Below are positions 1 to 11,559 of a DNA stretch of 64,000 nucleotides, in pieces; position 1 is the stretch's first letter, and the number at the start of each line of letters is the position of its first letter. Position numbers and translations under genes: made by a program. The DNA lies in contig NC_087069.1 of assembly GCF_963678635.1 (NCBI RefSeq), positions 38,060,071 through 38,124,070 of the forward strand. The letters run 5' to 3'. Source of the DNA: Symsagittifera roscoffensis. Its lineage: Eukaryota; Xenacoelomorpha; Acoela; Convolutidae. The notes under the pieces were generated by a model, which worked only from the letters and a program-made list of their open reading frames with translations, was not told the DNA's origin and did not search any database.

Positions 1-235
1 GTGTGTAATTCAATGCTATTGAAGAATTCAAATCTAAAAAAGAAGCGTCTTAGAAAAGGTTACTCCAGTCAGTTTATTTGCTTTTCGATTTAAATTTACT
101 ACACTTTTTTTTAATTTACTGCACTTGAACACTTAATTTTTTTAAAATTATGTCTTTGGGAAATCTAAAAAATACTGCGTCAGTTATATATTACAATTGG
201 TTATTAAAATTGAATAGTTATAGAAAAATTTAAAA
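1..235. repeat. Direct repeat, copy 1 of 2
   Basis: This segment is almost the same as 2922-3159 (shared start near GTGTGT, then GCTATTGAAGAATTC and so on), with scattered substitutions and small indels. Similarity stops abruptly after TATAGAAAAATTTAAAA. The left edge is cut by the window, so the full length is unknown. It could be the end of an LTR or another duplicated segment. Confidence 0.8.
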
Positions 236-1734
236 CACGTATATCTATTGAGATGAGAAAATCCAAATTTTTGAAAACAATAGAAAATTCACACGGGTGC
301 AATTGAACTATAGTTTAAACTATATTTGATTCTGAATTTCTCATTATCTGATTATGCGCTTATAACACTTGCGTTCAGCAAAGTTGCTAAGTTTTGAAAA
401 ACTTAAAACCCCTTTGTCTGTGAAAAATAAAAGCAGACAAAAAAATTTTGCTATTAACAAAAGTAGCATTTTGAAGTACAACAACAATAACAAGATCTCC
501 AGACTGAGATCCAATGTAAAATGGATAACACAAAGATATGGAATAACTTCCAAGCTTCTCTTAAGCTTGTAGTACAAAACTGATTGGCTATAGTGCACAA
601 ACATTAAACCACATTCAGCTATTTCGCAAAAATTTAGCTCGAGAATTTAAAATAAAACTGCTAAATACTCATTTGCAAACATTTTCCTCGTGAATTCGAA
701 TTATTAATTATTAGTGGAAACCAAAAAGAAGACCACTTATTTTGTAACCAAAGAAATCAGACGTTCGAACAAAACTAAAAATACCATTAAGCTTATCTTA
801 ATATTGTAATTGAATAAAAAATGACTAGTCGTTTAACTTAAGTGGACAAGTCTAAACTAGACATCGAATTATGAAAAAAAAAAATTTCAAATATTAATTT
901 CTCTAGCTTTTAGTAAAATTCGATGAAATAAAAAACATTTGATTGAAACTAATTTGATGGCTTCTTCAGTTTTGCTGCTAAATTGTGGAATTGAAACCAT
1001 ATGCCTCAAAGAAACTTTCAAAAAAACAATTGTGAGAACAAAACTTATACATCAAAAAGACTGTCTATCCGCATGCATGAAACTTCTTCAACAGTTCGCC
1101 TTGTTTCGTACAATTACAGAAATAGGCAGAAGATGGAGCAAGCTGCTTTTCAAGCAAAACCAAAAAAATCTCAGAAAGTAGATATGGTTCACAAAATAAA
1201 TAAAAACAAATCATTTTAAGTATCTATCAGCGAGGGCCAACAATGTTCAAAATAGCTTTCAATCATCAGCTGTATAAAAAACAGAGCGGAAATTAAGAGA
1301 AGCTGACCATTTTCCAGACAAAAAATTGAAACGACAAAAAAAACAATGTGATTAAAATTTTCATAAACAAAGCTTACCTGCTGATGCGCAAGTAACAAAT
1401 AAAAATCTCAGGACTGTTTATTTTTGAACCAAAACAAGTTGAATTAGTTTTTTTTTCAGATTGGAGGAGACCTTTTATCTGTAACCACAACCAAATATTT
1501 TTTAGCCGAACGGAAAACTTCCTGCGTTTCTCGCTTCTAATTAGACTAAAAGAGAACAAAAATTTTTCAAACCGATTTTTCTCGACACTGAGAAAATCTG
1601 ACCATATAAGTACGGCATTCGATTTTGATGATTATTTCAGGCACACACCTAAGAGAACAAACAGAGATCCATCTACTCTGAGTACAATTTTTTTTCAAAT
1701 TTTAATGGTCGAAACAAAAGCTTAATGAGTAATG
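236..1734. other. No gene recognised
   Basis: AT-rich sequence with only short ORFs lacking recognisable motifs. I see no coding signal or clear repeat boundary here. Confidence 0.5.
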
Positions 1735-1953
1735 TCTTGGTCGTTAACTCATAGAGTAATTTCAGATAAAGTGCACAGTCTCTTCGTCAAGTTATCTTAT
1801 TTTTGGCCGGATAGATTCGTGCAACTTCTTAGTCTAATAGCAATCTTCAACTTACGCTTATATCTCCTAGTCTCAATAGGTCTAGTGTTCACGGGTTTCG
1901 CGTATTAGCTCTTGAAGAGAACAACTGTCGTCCAAATAATTTCAGCACTTACA
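1735..1953 (-). repeat. LTR-like block, left copy
   Basis: It shares blocks with 18611-18809: TCGTTAACTCATA, GTTTCGCGTATTA, GAGAACAACTGT and the shared terminus TTCAGCACTTACA. Read on the minus strand both blocks begin TGTAAGTGCTGAA, a plausible TG start of an LTR. The copies are diverged and differ by indels of tens of bases. A polypurine tract is not visible next to this copy, so I am not sure that it is the 3' LTR of the element at 3.4-18.8 kb. It may be a separate solo LTR. Confidence 0.5.
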
Positions 1954-2107
1954 GCAAAACTACACTTAGAGCAAAACTACGTGCAGAGTGAAGTTTGACT
2001 TTTCCGTGTGAAGTGCCAAGTGACTAAAATCTGTATGTGAAGCCAACATCTTGATGGCCATTGGTCTGTTTCAATGGGTTTCCTTTAAAGCGATGTTGGG
2101 TCCATAC

Positions 2108-2210
2108 TTGAAATCTTTGAGAGTTGTGACTACGGCAACAAACCATTTCGATTTGCCATTCCAGGGTTGGAATGTCTGATTGTAAACTTCATTGCTGCTC
2201 GTTCCGGAGG
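2108..2210 (-). CDS. Candidate internal exon of an extracellular protein
   Basis: On the minus strand, CTTCCTAAAG precedes an open stretch of 103 nt ending TTCAA before GTATGG, so both splice signals are present, though the acceptor tract is weak. Read in the phase left by the exon at 20179-20460, it gives 33 codons of balanced composition (for example QTFQPWNGKSKWFVAVV), unlike the surrounding low-complexity DNA. It could be a downstream exon of the same FN3-like gene, or a piece of a mobile element. No family is recognised; the call rests only on open frame, composition and phase. Confidence 0.25.
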
Positions 2211-2921
2211 CTTTAGGAAGTCTTTACATACTGCATTTTATTTTTACGTTTACATCTTGTTAGTTAAGCTTTTAGTTATGACTTTTTGTTAGTTAATTTC
2301 GCAAAAGCGTTTCTGTTTTAGTTCAGTTTTTTTAAAGTGTCACTCACCGTAGACCAACTCTCATCAAAAATATGAAGTGGGTCAAAAAGCGTGGATGTAG
2401 CGCGGTGGGTTAGGCCCGGCTATAGAGCATGCTCAGGACGTCCCTCTGGTTGATGAGGCCAGGCGTGGGCTATGACTTTGTGGTCTCTTTGTGCAGAGTC
2501 TCTTTAAGTGTTCAAACCTCTTTGACATTTTATTACGTGTTTTCTCTTTTTTTCTTTGGTTGTCTCCTTTTCTCAAAAATAGAGTCATTTGTTTTGGGGT
2601 TGTCTTCTGAATTTTTTTGTTGTGTTTTGTTTTCATAAAACTTGAAAGTTTTTTCCAAAAAAGAAATAATTATCCAGTTTTAATCTGGTGTTAACCTGGT
2701 TTGGGCACAGTGGGACTTTCTTTCTTAGTCATGCTGTTAGCTTGTGGTTTTGGTAGCGTTAGTAAGCTGCGTTGATTAGATTATAATTCCTTCCCAACCG
2801 GGTTAAGGGAAAGTTTGAAACGTGTTAAAACAAGTTAGAGTTGTTTTCAGTGATAGTTTGAAACTTGAAGTTTTTTATTTAAACAATTCTTTGTGGGCGA
2901 ATTTGTGCGGTTGTGGAAACG
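2211..2921. other. No gene recognised
   Basis: GT-rich intergenic or intronic sequence. The open frame at 2429-2638 is low complexity and its complement is also open, so no coding call is made. Confidence 0.5.
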
Positions 2922-3159
2922 GTGTGTCATTTATATGCTATTGAAGAATTCAAATCTAAAAAAGAAGCGTCTTAGAAAAGGTTACTACAGTCAGTTTATT
3001 TGCTTTTCGATTTAAATTTACTACTTTTTTTTATCAATTTACTGCACTTGAACACTTTATTTTTATAAAATTATGTCTTTGGGAAACTAAAAACTACTGC
3101 GTCAGTTATATACTACAATTGGTTATTAAAATTGAATACTTATAGAAAAATTTAAAAGG
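2922..3159. repeat. Direct repeat, copy 2 of 2
   Basis: Second copy of the segment at 1-235. It starts GTGTGTCATTTATATGCTATTG and ends just before AAGGTTTATTGC, where similarity to copy 1 stops. The pair is about 2.9 kb apart in direct orientation and flanks the LTR-like block at 1735-1953. Confidence 0.8.
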
Positions 3160-3405
3160 TTTATTGCAAGAAGTTTCTAACTTTTTAATTGATTTTTCTT
3201 GTTTTAGATGGGTGAACGGTGAAATCTAAAAGTTAGAAGTGAAACATTTTCTCAAATTGGCTAGTACGTTTTGGATTTATTAGTGAATATTTCAACTATA
3301 CTTACCGGCTGCAAAAAATCCATTTGAGAAATTGGTGTAAATAATTTTTGATGTTGTTAGGAGTTCAGCAAGCATTCGGATGACGTTTTCAGTCTATAGG
3401 AGGGC

Positions 3406-4440
3406 TCATAGAAGCTGAAGTGTTCGGATGATTTTTAGTTTTTCATTAGTAAGTGCAAAATTGCATGATGTGTGTTCGATGCAATTATATTTTTTGTGGT
3501 TATATTTAACTTTGTGATTGTTTTCTAGGATGTGTACTTCGATGGGATGTAAATATTCATGGGAGATGATTAGTGGGCGAGATTCTCCAAAGTCAACTGA
3601 TTCGGTTAGTGGGCAGATTATTCTCATTTGTCTTATTGGATCGTAATTTCGGAGGATGCCGTGGCTATTGGTTTTTTTAGTACAATAAGTGAAGTTGAAA
3701 AAATATGGTGATGTACATTTAGAGTTAATAAAAATGAATCTGTGTTGTGGGTTAGGTGCTGGTGTGTTAGTTATATAATGGTGTTGAAAAAAATTTATAA
3801 TAAGTGTATGTGTGGGTTAGTTTAGTGCGTAACATTACTTCGTGGGATCTGTGTAGGTCACGTTCTTTTGGTGTTAGGAAATTAAAAGTGAGAGAAAAGT
3901 GATTAAATTTAGTAAAATAAGAATCATAAGCTTTTGTTTCGGTTAGTGCTGTGGAAATTATATTATCGTATTTTTTGTTTTTGCTATCAATTACAAATAA
4001 CATTGAGGTTTAAAAAAAATTTTCTCTGTTAGTTTGCGGATTGTGTTTTCGTCTTCTTCGATGATGATAGTGTCTTCCATGTATCATGCAATGGCGTGAT
4101 GGTAATAATTGATGGAAAATCTATTAGCTGTTCGTGCAACAAATTTAGTGAGTGTTTGAGTTAGTTCGATGCTGCGGTGGTTAATTTGTGTAAGCGTGAT
4201 TGACAAATTGCATTGTCTTCTGGGTTATTATACAACGGTAATTCTAGTGGGTTAGTGAAATGATAGTGAGATGTCCATGATAGTGATGGGTACAGGCTGT
4301 ATTCATCTACGTAATTCAGTTGACTGTTACTAGTGTCGTGGCATGTATATTGTGGAAAACAAGATAAGTTATATATGAGAAATTCTTTGGTATTAGTGTG
4401 CTGTGGGTGTAGGAAAAACAATCGAGGTGGTCTGGGTGAT
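3406..4440 (-). pseudogene. Extra 3' ORF region of the Gypsy element
   Basis: Three minus-strand open stretches (4161-4421, 3767-4003, 3406-3627), joined by frameshifts, look like one decayed reading frame after the env-like ORF. They have ordinary composition, with several Cys and His residues (FPQYTCHDTS, CIEHTSCNF) and a charged stretch (EEDENTIRKLTEK) read near 4040-4080. No family is recognised. It may be a long C-terminal part of the env protein or an additional accessory ORF. Its position downstream of the env-like transmembrane segment and Ser/Pro-rich tail favours a separate ORF. Confidence 0.5.
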
Positions 4441-4497
4441 GGAGGTTTTGGGCGTTCGGGTGTTTTCTATTAAATACTCGGTTGGCTCTGATTTCTT

Positions 4498-5057
4498 CTA
4501 CTGAGGAGGCTGATTGGAGGATTTGGAGGGGGATATGGGTTGTGCTATATTATGAAGCGTTCGCGTGTTATTGTGTTGAAGCAGTTGTTGAAGTGTTGTG
4601 AAGTTATCGAGCTTGTGCTCAAGCTCTTCTATGACGGGGCTCGGTGTGTTGCCTGTCAGGGAGAAGTAGGTTGGGGTTGCATCTGTGTAAGAGGAGGGCA
4701 CTGGGAATTTCCCTTCGGAAGTGGGGGTTTCGATAGGATGGCAGGGAGGCTGTGAAAAGATGGAGGGGCTGGGTTCTGAGTTTTGGAATTCGAGTTGTTA
4801 AATTGTGATATGGTTTCAAAAACACTATTTGTTGAATCGTCAGATTCCATGCGTGACAAGTTAGAGGTGAATGATGGTAAAGTAGATGAAGTGAGACCAG
4901 AAAGGGAAATTTGGGAGGATTGTCGTTGAAGGTTGGATGGGTAGGATAGGGAGCGGTTCAGGCAAATTGCCGGCTCATCGTGGGCTAAAAAGATTACTGT
5001 TCTGAGAACGGAAATTAGTGTTGTGTGACTGTTCGATGATCTTTTCATATGTGTCAT
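4498..5057 (-). pseudogene. Ser/Pro-rich tail following the env-like TM segment
   Basis: Overlapping minus-strand frames encode a Ser-, Pro- and Asn-rich stretch (for example SSTLPSFTSNLSRMESDDS, then a segment dense in PP pairs). It lies just downstream of the hydrophobic segment at 5380-5480, so a cytoplasmic tail of the env-like protein is the simplest reading. It has no recognised domain, and frameshifts separate it from its neighbours. Confidence 0.45.
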
Positions 5058-5107
5058 CTTTGTTTGGTTGATCGACTAATATATGAGAAACTGGGATTCG
5101 TGGGTAG

Positions 5108-7955
5108 CTAAGACTTGAAGAGTTTGTGCTCTGGATTCGGTATGTGTCTATAGTTTTGTGATAGTAAAGATAGTGAGTGATTTATTTGTAGATTTTGTAG
5201 CTGTGGTGCAGTGGATGTTGTAGTTGTTTTGTCTAATGAATTGTCATATGGGTTTGGTGTTGTTAATAACTTTTTGTTGTTTTCGCTGATTTTAGCGTCT
5301 AAAAGGATTTTAATAATTGAGGTTGAAAAATTCCAAAAAATCTTGCAAACAAGTTGCGTACTACACTTGCTTGTTTGTTTAATTGTGTGTATAGCACATG
5401 TGTGATATATTCCTTTTAGTAGTGAGGAAAGAAATACTAAAAGGTTGAACATTGCGTAAAAAATAGTCAATATTTCCAACAAGTAATAGGACCATCTTAG
5501 AAAGGCAAGGAGTTCGTTTTTTCGGTTTACGAAACTAAAGAATTTTTTGGGAGAAAAATTTTGTGAACGGTATTTTTTGCCGTTTAGATATTTATTAATC
5601 TTTTATATCCTTAAATTATCCGCTGTAGTCTTATGCGTAAATGTCAGAAAATCCTGATGTTTCTGCAAGTTTTCATAAATTTTGGTCTATTGATTGTCTT
5701 TGGATTGTGTCCATTTCCGTTCTTGAAAATGTTGTGTACGGATGTGATATTATATTTCTGATCGTGAGATCAATATTCGGGTTTCGGGCCATAGCTCTGA
5801 TGCATTCTGGTGAAATTTTTTTAAAATATTATTTGGCATAAGTGTAGGGTATGTAGTGAGGAGATAGTATTTATTTTCATCTGGATTTAGCTCTACGATA
5901 TTGTGGCTATTTTCAGATCCACATGCTACGGCTCTATGCCAAAAGTCTGTGCGTCTGAAAAGTGTTTCTACAAAATGTACTTTATTTTAATAGAACATGG
6001 GGATTCTTTTATAACAACGTCTGTCTGCAAAAACATATAATGGTGATACTGTTTTAGTACATGTGTAATACCATAGTATAATTCCTTCATAGTCGATACA
6101 ATTTGATCTGTTTCCCGATGATAGGTATCCTGCAGACGGTATTTTTAGTACTGCTAATGCAAGTGATTGAAAAAATTTGTGTTTGTTCTAGTTCGAATAA
6201 ATGATGTGGCTTTGCTAATTCTGATGTGACTTTTCCTGAAAAATTCTGCTGATTGTACTGTCTAATTAAATTTCTAAATGGAATTCATAGTGAATCGCAC
6301 TATGAGAAGTGTTGTTCAATAATGATAGTTCGTGTAAACGTGTGCTTCCTTTATCTCGTGGACAGAGTTTTCCACCAACATTTCCATTTTTATGAAATGT
6401 TACCGGGATGTTTGAGTTTTCGTCATTATAATTTTGGTGAAGTTTTATTGTTCTTGCATGGGTTTTTGTAATTTGAAATGTTGTGCATGTGTTTTCAGGG
6501 AACCAAACAAAGGTTGCCTGTGTGCGTGTTGTGGGGTCGCAATATTCTTGGTCGTTTTTACAAGTTAAGCGTATTCCTTGATATAGTATTGTGTCATCTT
6601 TCCATCTCGTGTTAATTGTACTTTTTCTAAATGGATTTTCCAAACAAAAAACGTTATTTCTTGATATCCTTCAGTTTTTGTGTCTGCTTTGCAGTTTGAA
6701 GGATTATTTCTTGTTCACTTGTTTTCGTTTGAATCATACGTTGAAATTCTATGTGGGCAGGAAAAATGATGTTTGTCGTCTAATTTTATGTCTCCTTGAC
6801 ATCTTTCTAAATCGTCTTGGTATGCTGAGTCCGAAAATACTTGAAAATTTACTATTTTTCGACTTTTTCCTTTGTTTTTTGTTAATTCTAAACGTCTTAG
6901 TTCATTCTTACAAGCATCAGGGTTTAGATGTAGAAGTCTTCCAATTTTACTTTGATAGAAAATTCATGATCGAGTCTATTTTTGTTTCCATTTGAGACTT
7001 GGGAACAATGTACTTTTTTCTCTGAGAGTTTTGCTGTGAATTTATATCCTGTTACTGTTGTAGCTCGGGCTTTTGAGTAAAATTTTGTTGAATAAAGGGT
7101 TGCTACAATTTTTTTTGTTTCCATTTCTTTTGGTTCTGATTCTCATTGTGTTAATTGATTTATGGCGTACTTGTGTAGTGTTTTTTAAATCTTTTTCTTC
7201 GCAATCGTAATGTGTTATTAATAGGTCTTGTGGTCCTCCTGTCCGAGGGCAAGGATTTTGATGTGATGTTGATTCTAAGAGAATGAGGCGGAAAACAATG
7301 AGGAGAGATAATATATTTTTAAAAATTACATGTGTATGATATTTCTGAACATGGGTTGTAAAATGTTATATATCCAAGTGTTTTTTCTGTATATCTGTCG
7401 TTTTTATAGAAAATTTTGTTGTTACAAATGGGATAGGTAAGGATTGAGCTGTTATATTTGATGGGTCTAATGATAGAGAATGATGTACTATGTTGTTCAA
7501 TTTTACTGTTATTTCATATTTGAGTGCCAAATTGTTTTGTGTTAAAATTTGAATGTTATGTTCCTGTATATCTTTGTGAATGTCGTGTCTGTATTGTTAT
7601 CTGCTGAGCGCCCAATTGTGTAATCGATGGCCATCAAGATGTTGTCCAAATAAGGGAGGGGGTGCTACGAATGTATTCCAATATAATCGTAGAGGTAGAT
7701 TATTATTCAGAAGTTCTCTATATTTGTCGTCTAAATTTGTAGGAAAATTGAGTGGAAATGGCCTTATAGAGTTTCTGGTAGTGACAAAGATGTGTCTGAT
7801 GATATTTTTAATGGGCCATTTATCAAATTTGGTTCTCCTTGTGAAAAAGAATGTGTCATCCAATATGGGAGACGTTGTGAAGAAGTTGGAAAATTAAATG
7901 GCTTTTCACGATATTGTTCGGGTGTGGGAGTTGATCCTAAATAATCTGATGGCAT
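5108..7955 (-). pseudogene. env: Env-like glycoprotein, multiply broken
   Basis: Minus-strand frames between 7955 and 5108 give a Cys-containing ectodomain-like sequence. The best-preserved piece, 6266-6643, has CKNDQEYCDPTTRT and VWFPENTCTTF with several possible N-glycosylation sites. Another conserved-looking block at 5750-6100 includes VACGSENSHNIVELNPDENKY. At 5380-5482 the frame begins with a strongly hydrophobic segment (MLEILTIFYAMFNLLVFLSS) that could be the membrane anchor. Position after integrase fits a retroelement env ORF. At least eight stops or frameshifts break it. Fusion peptide and cleavage site could not be placed with confidence. Confidence 0.6.
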
Positions 7956-8422
7956 ATTTGGAGTGTTTTGTTGTGAGATTGTTTGTATTGGTGGAGGTGT
8001 ACTGTGAATTCTACTATATGAGAGATCTAGAGAAATTTGAGATGGTGATCAGTGTATGTTAAATTGGACTCTACGACTGTGAAAATCCTATTTTGTCTAG
8101 GATGATTTATTTGTCTATCAATTGTAGATATCTGACTTTTTTTTGACTTGGGTGTCCTGTTCTGCCAAGATTTTTTTGGGGGGAAGGGGTAGATGTTATA
8201 TGTTGGTTCAGAGATGTTGTATGTTGGTTCGCTTAAAAGATCATGGCGAACTACGGGTATTAAAGGTTCGGATAGTAATGCATGTCATTCTCCAAATGTG
8301 TATGGATTTTCTTGAAAAAAAATCATGTCGTAATTTGGGGTTGGCTTAATTGACTAGACGTTGGTGTTGCTGGGAGCTGTTGGGATGTCGCAGTCGGTGG
8401 GGATCGTTGTGTTGGTTGTTGA

Positions 8423-8876
8423 TTAGCAACTTTGGAGTGTTCCAAGTGTTTTTCCTAAAGCGTAAAATCTGTGTTGCTTATAGTATTCTTCAGTGAAAAT
8501 GATTACAAAAACTGTGGCTGATGCAAAAGCAATTATTGCTTTTTTGATACATTTACATATTGTGAGAAATAGGGAGACTAAAAAATATAAGAACAAAACT
8601 GAAACGATAAGTAAGTCTAAGTAAATCATTTAGGTAGTTTTTGAGGTGGTCAAGGATTTTTGAGAAGTTGAGGTAGGCTTTAGTTAGGGAATGAAAAATT
8701 ATGAAAAAGCTGCAAAAAGTTATGAGGAGGAGGAGAAATATTTCAAAGGTGACTATAATGAAAAAAATACTGAGTTGAAAAAAAAATGTAAGAATTGAAA
8801 AAGGTTTTGAAGTTTTTGTTTTGAAAAGTTGAAATGATTGTGAGAGAAGCATTTGACGAATGATTCGGTTCGTCAA
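8423..8876 (-). pseudogene. Membrane-spanning ORF between integrase and env
   Basis: Two overlapping minus-strand frames encode about 150 residues with at least two or three long hydrophobic helices (LTFFFQLSIFFIIVTFEIFL; IVSVLFLYFLVSLFLTICKC) separated by a Lys/Asn/Leu-rich linker. A frameshift near 8600 joins them. It sits between the integrase end and the env-like region. It could be a small membrane accessory protein or the signal/leader part of env. The AT-rich composition can produce Phe/Leu-rich peptides by chance, so confidence is modest. Confidence 0.35.
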
Positions 8877-10169
8877 ATTGTTTGTTATTTCCGAGTTGGA
8901 AATTGAGGGTGGTCGGATTTTTGTTGATTTTTGATATGTGGGTTGGATAACGGCAATTTTTTATAAAGGCAATTTTGGATGTCCAGGAAGGAGTTTTTTA
9001 GTTTTTTTTTATGAGATGATCGGGGATATTCAAGCATTATCTGTATTTTAGGCTAATTGGTCATGTCTGATTTTTGCTTTAGGCTTATTCGATATTTTTT
9101 CTATGGTGGAATTTGGAGTGTAAGTGGAGACAATATTGTTGATTTTTGTGCAAGTCGATAGGTGGAGGGTTATAACATTTCAGTTTTGTTTATTTCAGTC
9201 GTCAAGTCTGAACATGTAGCTAATTGTTTGACCTGGAGGTCTTTTAGTTGTAGTTCGAGATAAGTTTTAAGTAAACAATTTGTCGCTAATAAACTGGTGT
9301 CAAAATGAGGTGATGTTGAGCTAGTTTCTGTGGCAGCATTAAATATGGAAAGAAGAAAATGTTCTCAAGTTCAAAAATGTCAAAATGTTGAATTATTTTG
9401 AGAGGAGTTTTTGAAACTCAACTTTCTGTAAAATTTTAGATTGTGGGTTGAAAGTTTTATATTCTTTTCGTGGTTGATACCGTAATCCTGATGATTGTCG
9501 CTGTGGTGATTTAGCTTTTGTTTCTTGCGGTATAATTTTTTCTTCTTATTTTCGGTTTTTTCTTTGGTTAGGAGGTTTTTGTTTTATCTATGATATCAGA
9601 GGTTTTTGATATTTTGTTTTGGTTTTTTTGTTTTTTGAATCTGATAATTGCATTGTTAAAATTAATCATGATTTTGTTGGTTTTGTACATTTAAGTTGTC
9701 TTGAACAAATTTAAGTCCTTTAAAGGAGTATAATTGTGTTAGTTCGCGTAGGGCGTGTTCATTGGATGATATGGTGAAAGGTTATTTCGATGTTGAATTA
9801 ATATTTTCATTTGAATCAATAAGTTTGCATGTTACATCAGTGAGTTTTTGAATAAATTTGAACGGGCTTTTTCGCTTTTCGGAGTGTTGTATTTTTCAAT
9901 ATTTCTTTTTTTTGTCGTAAAATTTGGTATTAAATCATGTTCCGATTTTAGAATTTGTGGCTGGTGTAAATCGTGAATAAATTTTGGATTGAACACTTTG
10001 TCTTTGTAATAGTTTTTTGGATTTTTTTTGGTAGATTTCTTTGTGTTTTTTCTCTTTTTTTAAAATCTGTTTGGTATGTATGCCGGAGGCTAATTTCAAA
10101 ATTTATGGATGATGGAAATGATCTTCATCATGTGTATGCAGTGACAGGTTGTAACAAATTGATTCTATA
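8877..10169 (-). pseudogene. Degraded integrase C-terminus and pol-env spacer
   Basis: Minus-strand reading continues from the integrase core but is full of stops and short Lys/Gln-rich pieces (for example KPPNQRKNRK near 9560). I see no intact domain. The open plus-strand frame at 9973-10170 is hydrophobic low complexity and is treated as a shadow. Confidence 0.4.
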
Positions 10170-10956
10170 GTAGGTTGACAATAACCTGGTGCTATTTTTA
10201 GATGACTTTGAAGTGAAATTTTTTGTTTTTCATGGTTTTTGGTTAAAACCATTTCATAAGATGATATTTCTAGTGTTGTTGTTAATTCTGAGTTGTAGAC
10301 TAGAGTAAAGAGTTTAACGTCTGTTCATTCTGTATAATTTGTATCATTACCGTTGATTATACATCTGTGATTTTCTTGTAAAGAACAGTTCATAACTTCG
10401 GCTAATTCATTAGTTCATGGGGCATGAGATGTTCGTGGTTTATATTTGATGTTATAAAGGTCGCATAATGTTATGACTTCCTTATTTTTGAACTCAGTGC
10501 CGTCATCTGTAACGAGGACTTCTGGCAATCCAATTTTTGCAATCCAGTGTTCATAGAGTGTTGCGTATGCATACTAAGCATTACAATGAGGTACTGAGTT
10601 TAGTGCTACACAATGTGTGAATGCATCGACCTAACCATTATAAAAGAGTTTCCATCTGAGGATGGTGATATTGGTCCTTTTATATCAAATGAAATTCTTT
10701 GCTTGAAAAATAAACTGTGTCCTTTAAAGTCTTGCTTTTCTGCTGTTTGTTTTTGGTGTGGGTATGGTGTACCTAATTGATATGTTATACAATCGTTACA
10801 TAAAACTTTAATCCAAATAGGTGCATTTGGAAAGAAAAAGTTCTGTATGAAATTTGAATATGTTTTTTCAGATCCTTTTGTGTTTAAAGTATGTGAATTA
10901 TGAAATGCTATCAAAATCATTCTTAAAGTGAGACATGGTTCTTTCGTTTCAGACAT
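10170..10956 (-). pseudogene. int: Ty3/Gypsy integrase, DDE core visible
   Basis: The frame from 10956 shows an HHCC-type zinc-binding region (FHNSHTLNTKGSEKTYSNF, then LCNDCITYQ) and the first catalytic Asp in SFDIKGPISP near 10680. After a stop and frameshift at about 10606 the core continues with the second Asp in VLVTDDGTEF (10489-10512) and the catalytic Glu in TNELAEVMN (10397-10411). All three acidic residues therefore survive. In intact Gypsy integrases the Glu follows an NG dipeptide; here the site reads TNELAE, with a stop just upstream. Integrases of this family insert the cDNA copy into host DNA. This one is broken by at least three stops. Confidence 0.85.
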
Positions 10957-11559
10957 TTGGTATTGCAGAATATTTGTGTTTTGGTTTAAGAATGTGTCGT
11001 TAAAAAATCTGAAGTAACTTAGAGTGTTTTATTTCCTAAAATTGTAATATCTGCTTTTACAGGTTTTGCGTTGTATTTGGGCCAAGGTTTAATTTGTCGA
11101 ATAACTGGGTCTAAAATTTGATACTTCTGTAAATCTGAGGTTATTTTTTCTTTGGATGGTAAAAATATGTTTTCAATTTCAGTTTTTTACAGAAAGTCAA
11201 GTAGATTGAAAACTTCTAGACAGTCGAGTAGATTGAAATCTTGATTTATGGTGTTTTTTGAGTCTAGATCAGGGTGTCCTGATATATTTACCTTATCAGT
11301 TAAGTTTTTTTTTCTTTTAAGAGAAAAAATTTTGTTTGATTGGTTTTTTTTGTGTGTTGTTTTTTCATCGATAATGAATATGGTCTGGGCTTAAATGTAG
11401 GTTTTCCTAAAGTATCAACTTCACTATGATTGTTTTGGCAATCTAGATATAATGGAAAAAGTTGTAAGTTGTTTATTTGTACATTTTGAAGGGCGGTTTT
11501 TACTGCGTATTTGCATTCTAATCTTGGTGAAGTTTGTCTTTTGCAAGAAAAAACTTTAT

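Noticed and set aside
2047-7642. 17-base inverted match between 2047-2063 and 7626-7642 (ATGGCCATCAAGATGTT)
   Set aside because: Similarity stops at both ends; a single 17-mer match is within chance for a 64-kb window.
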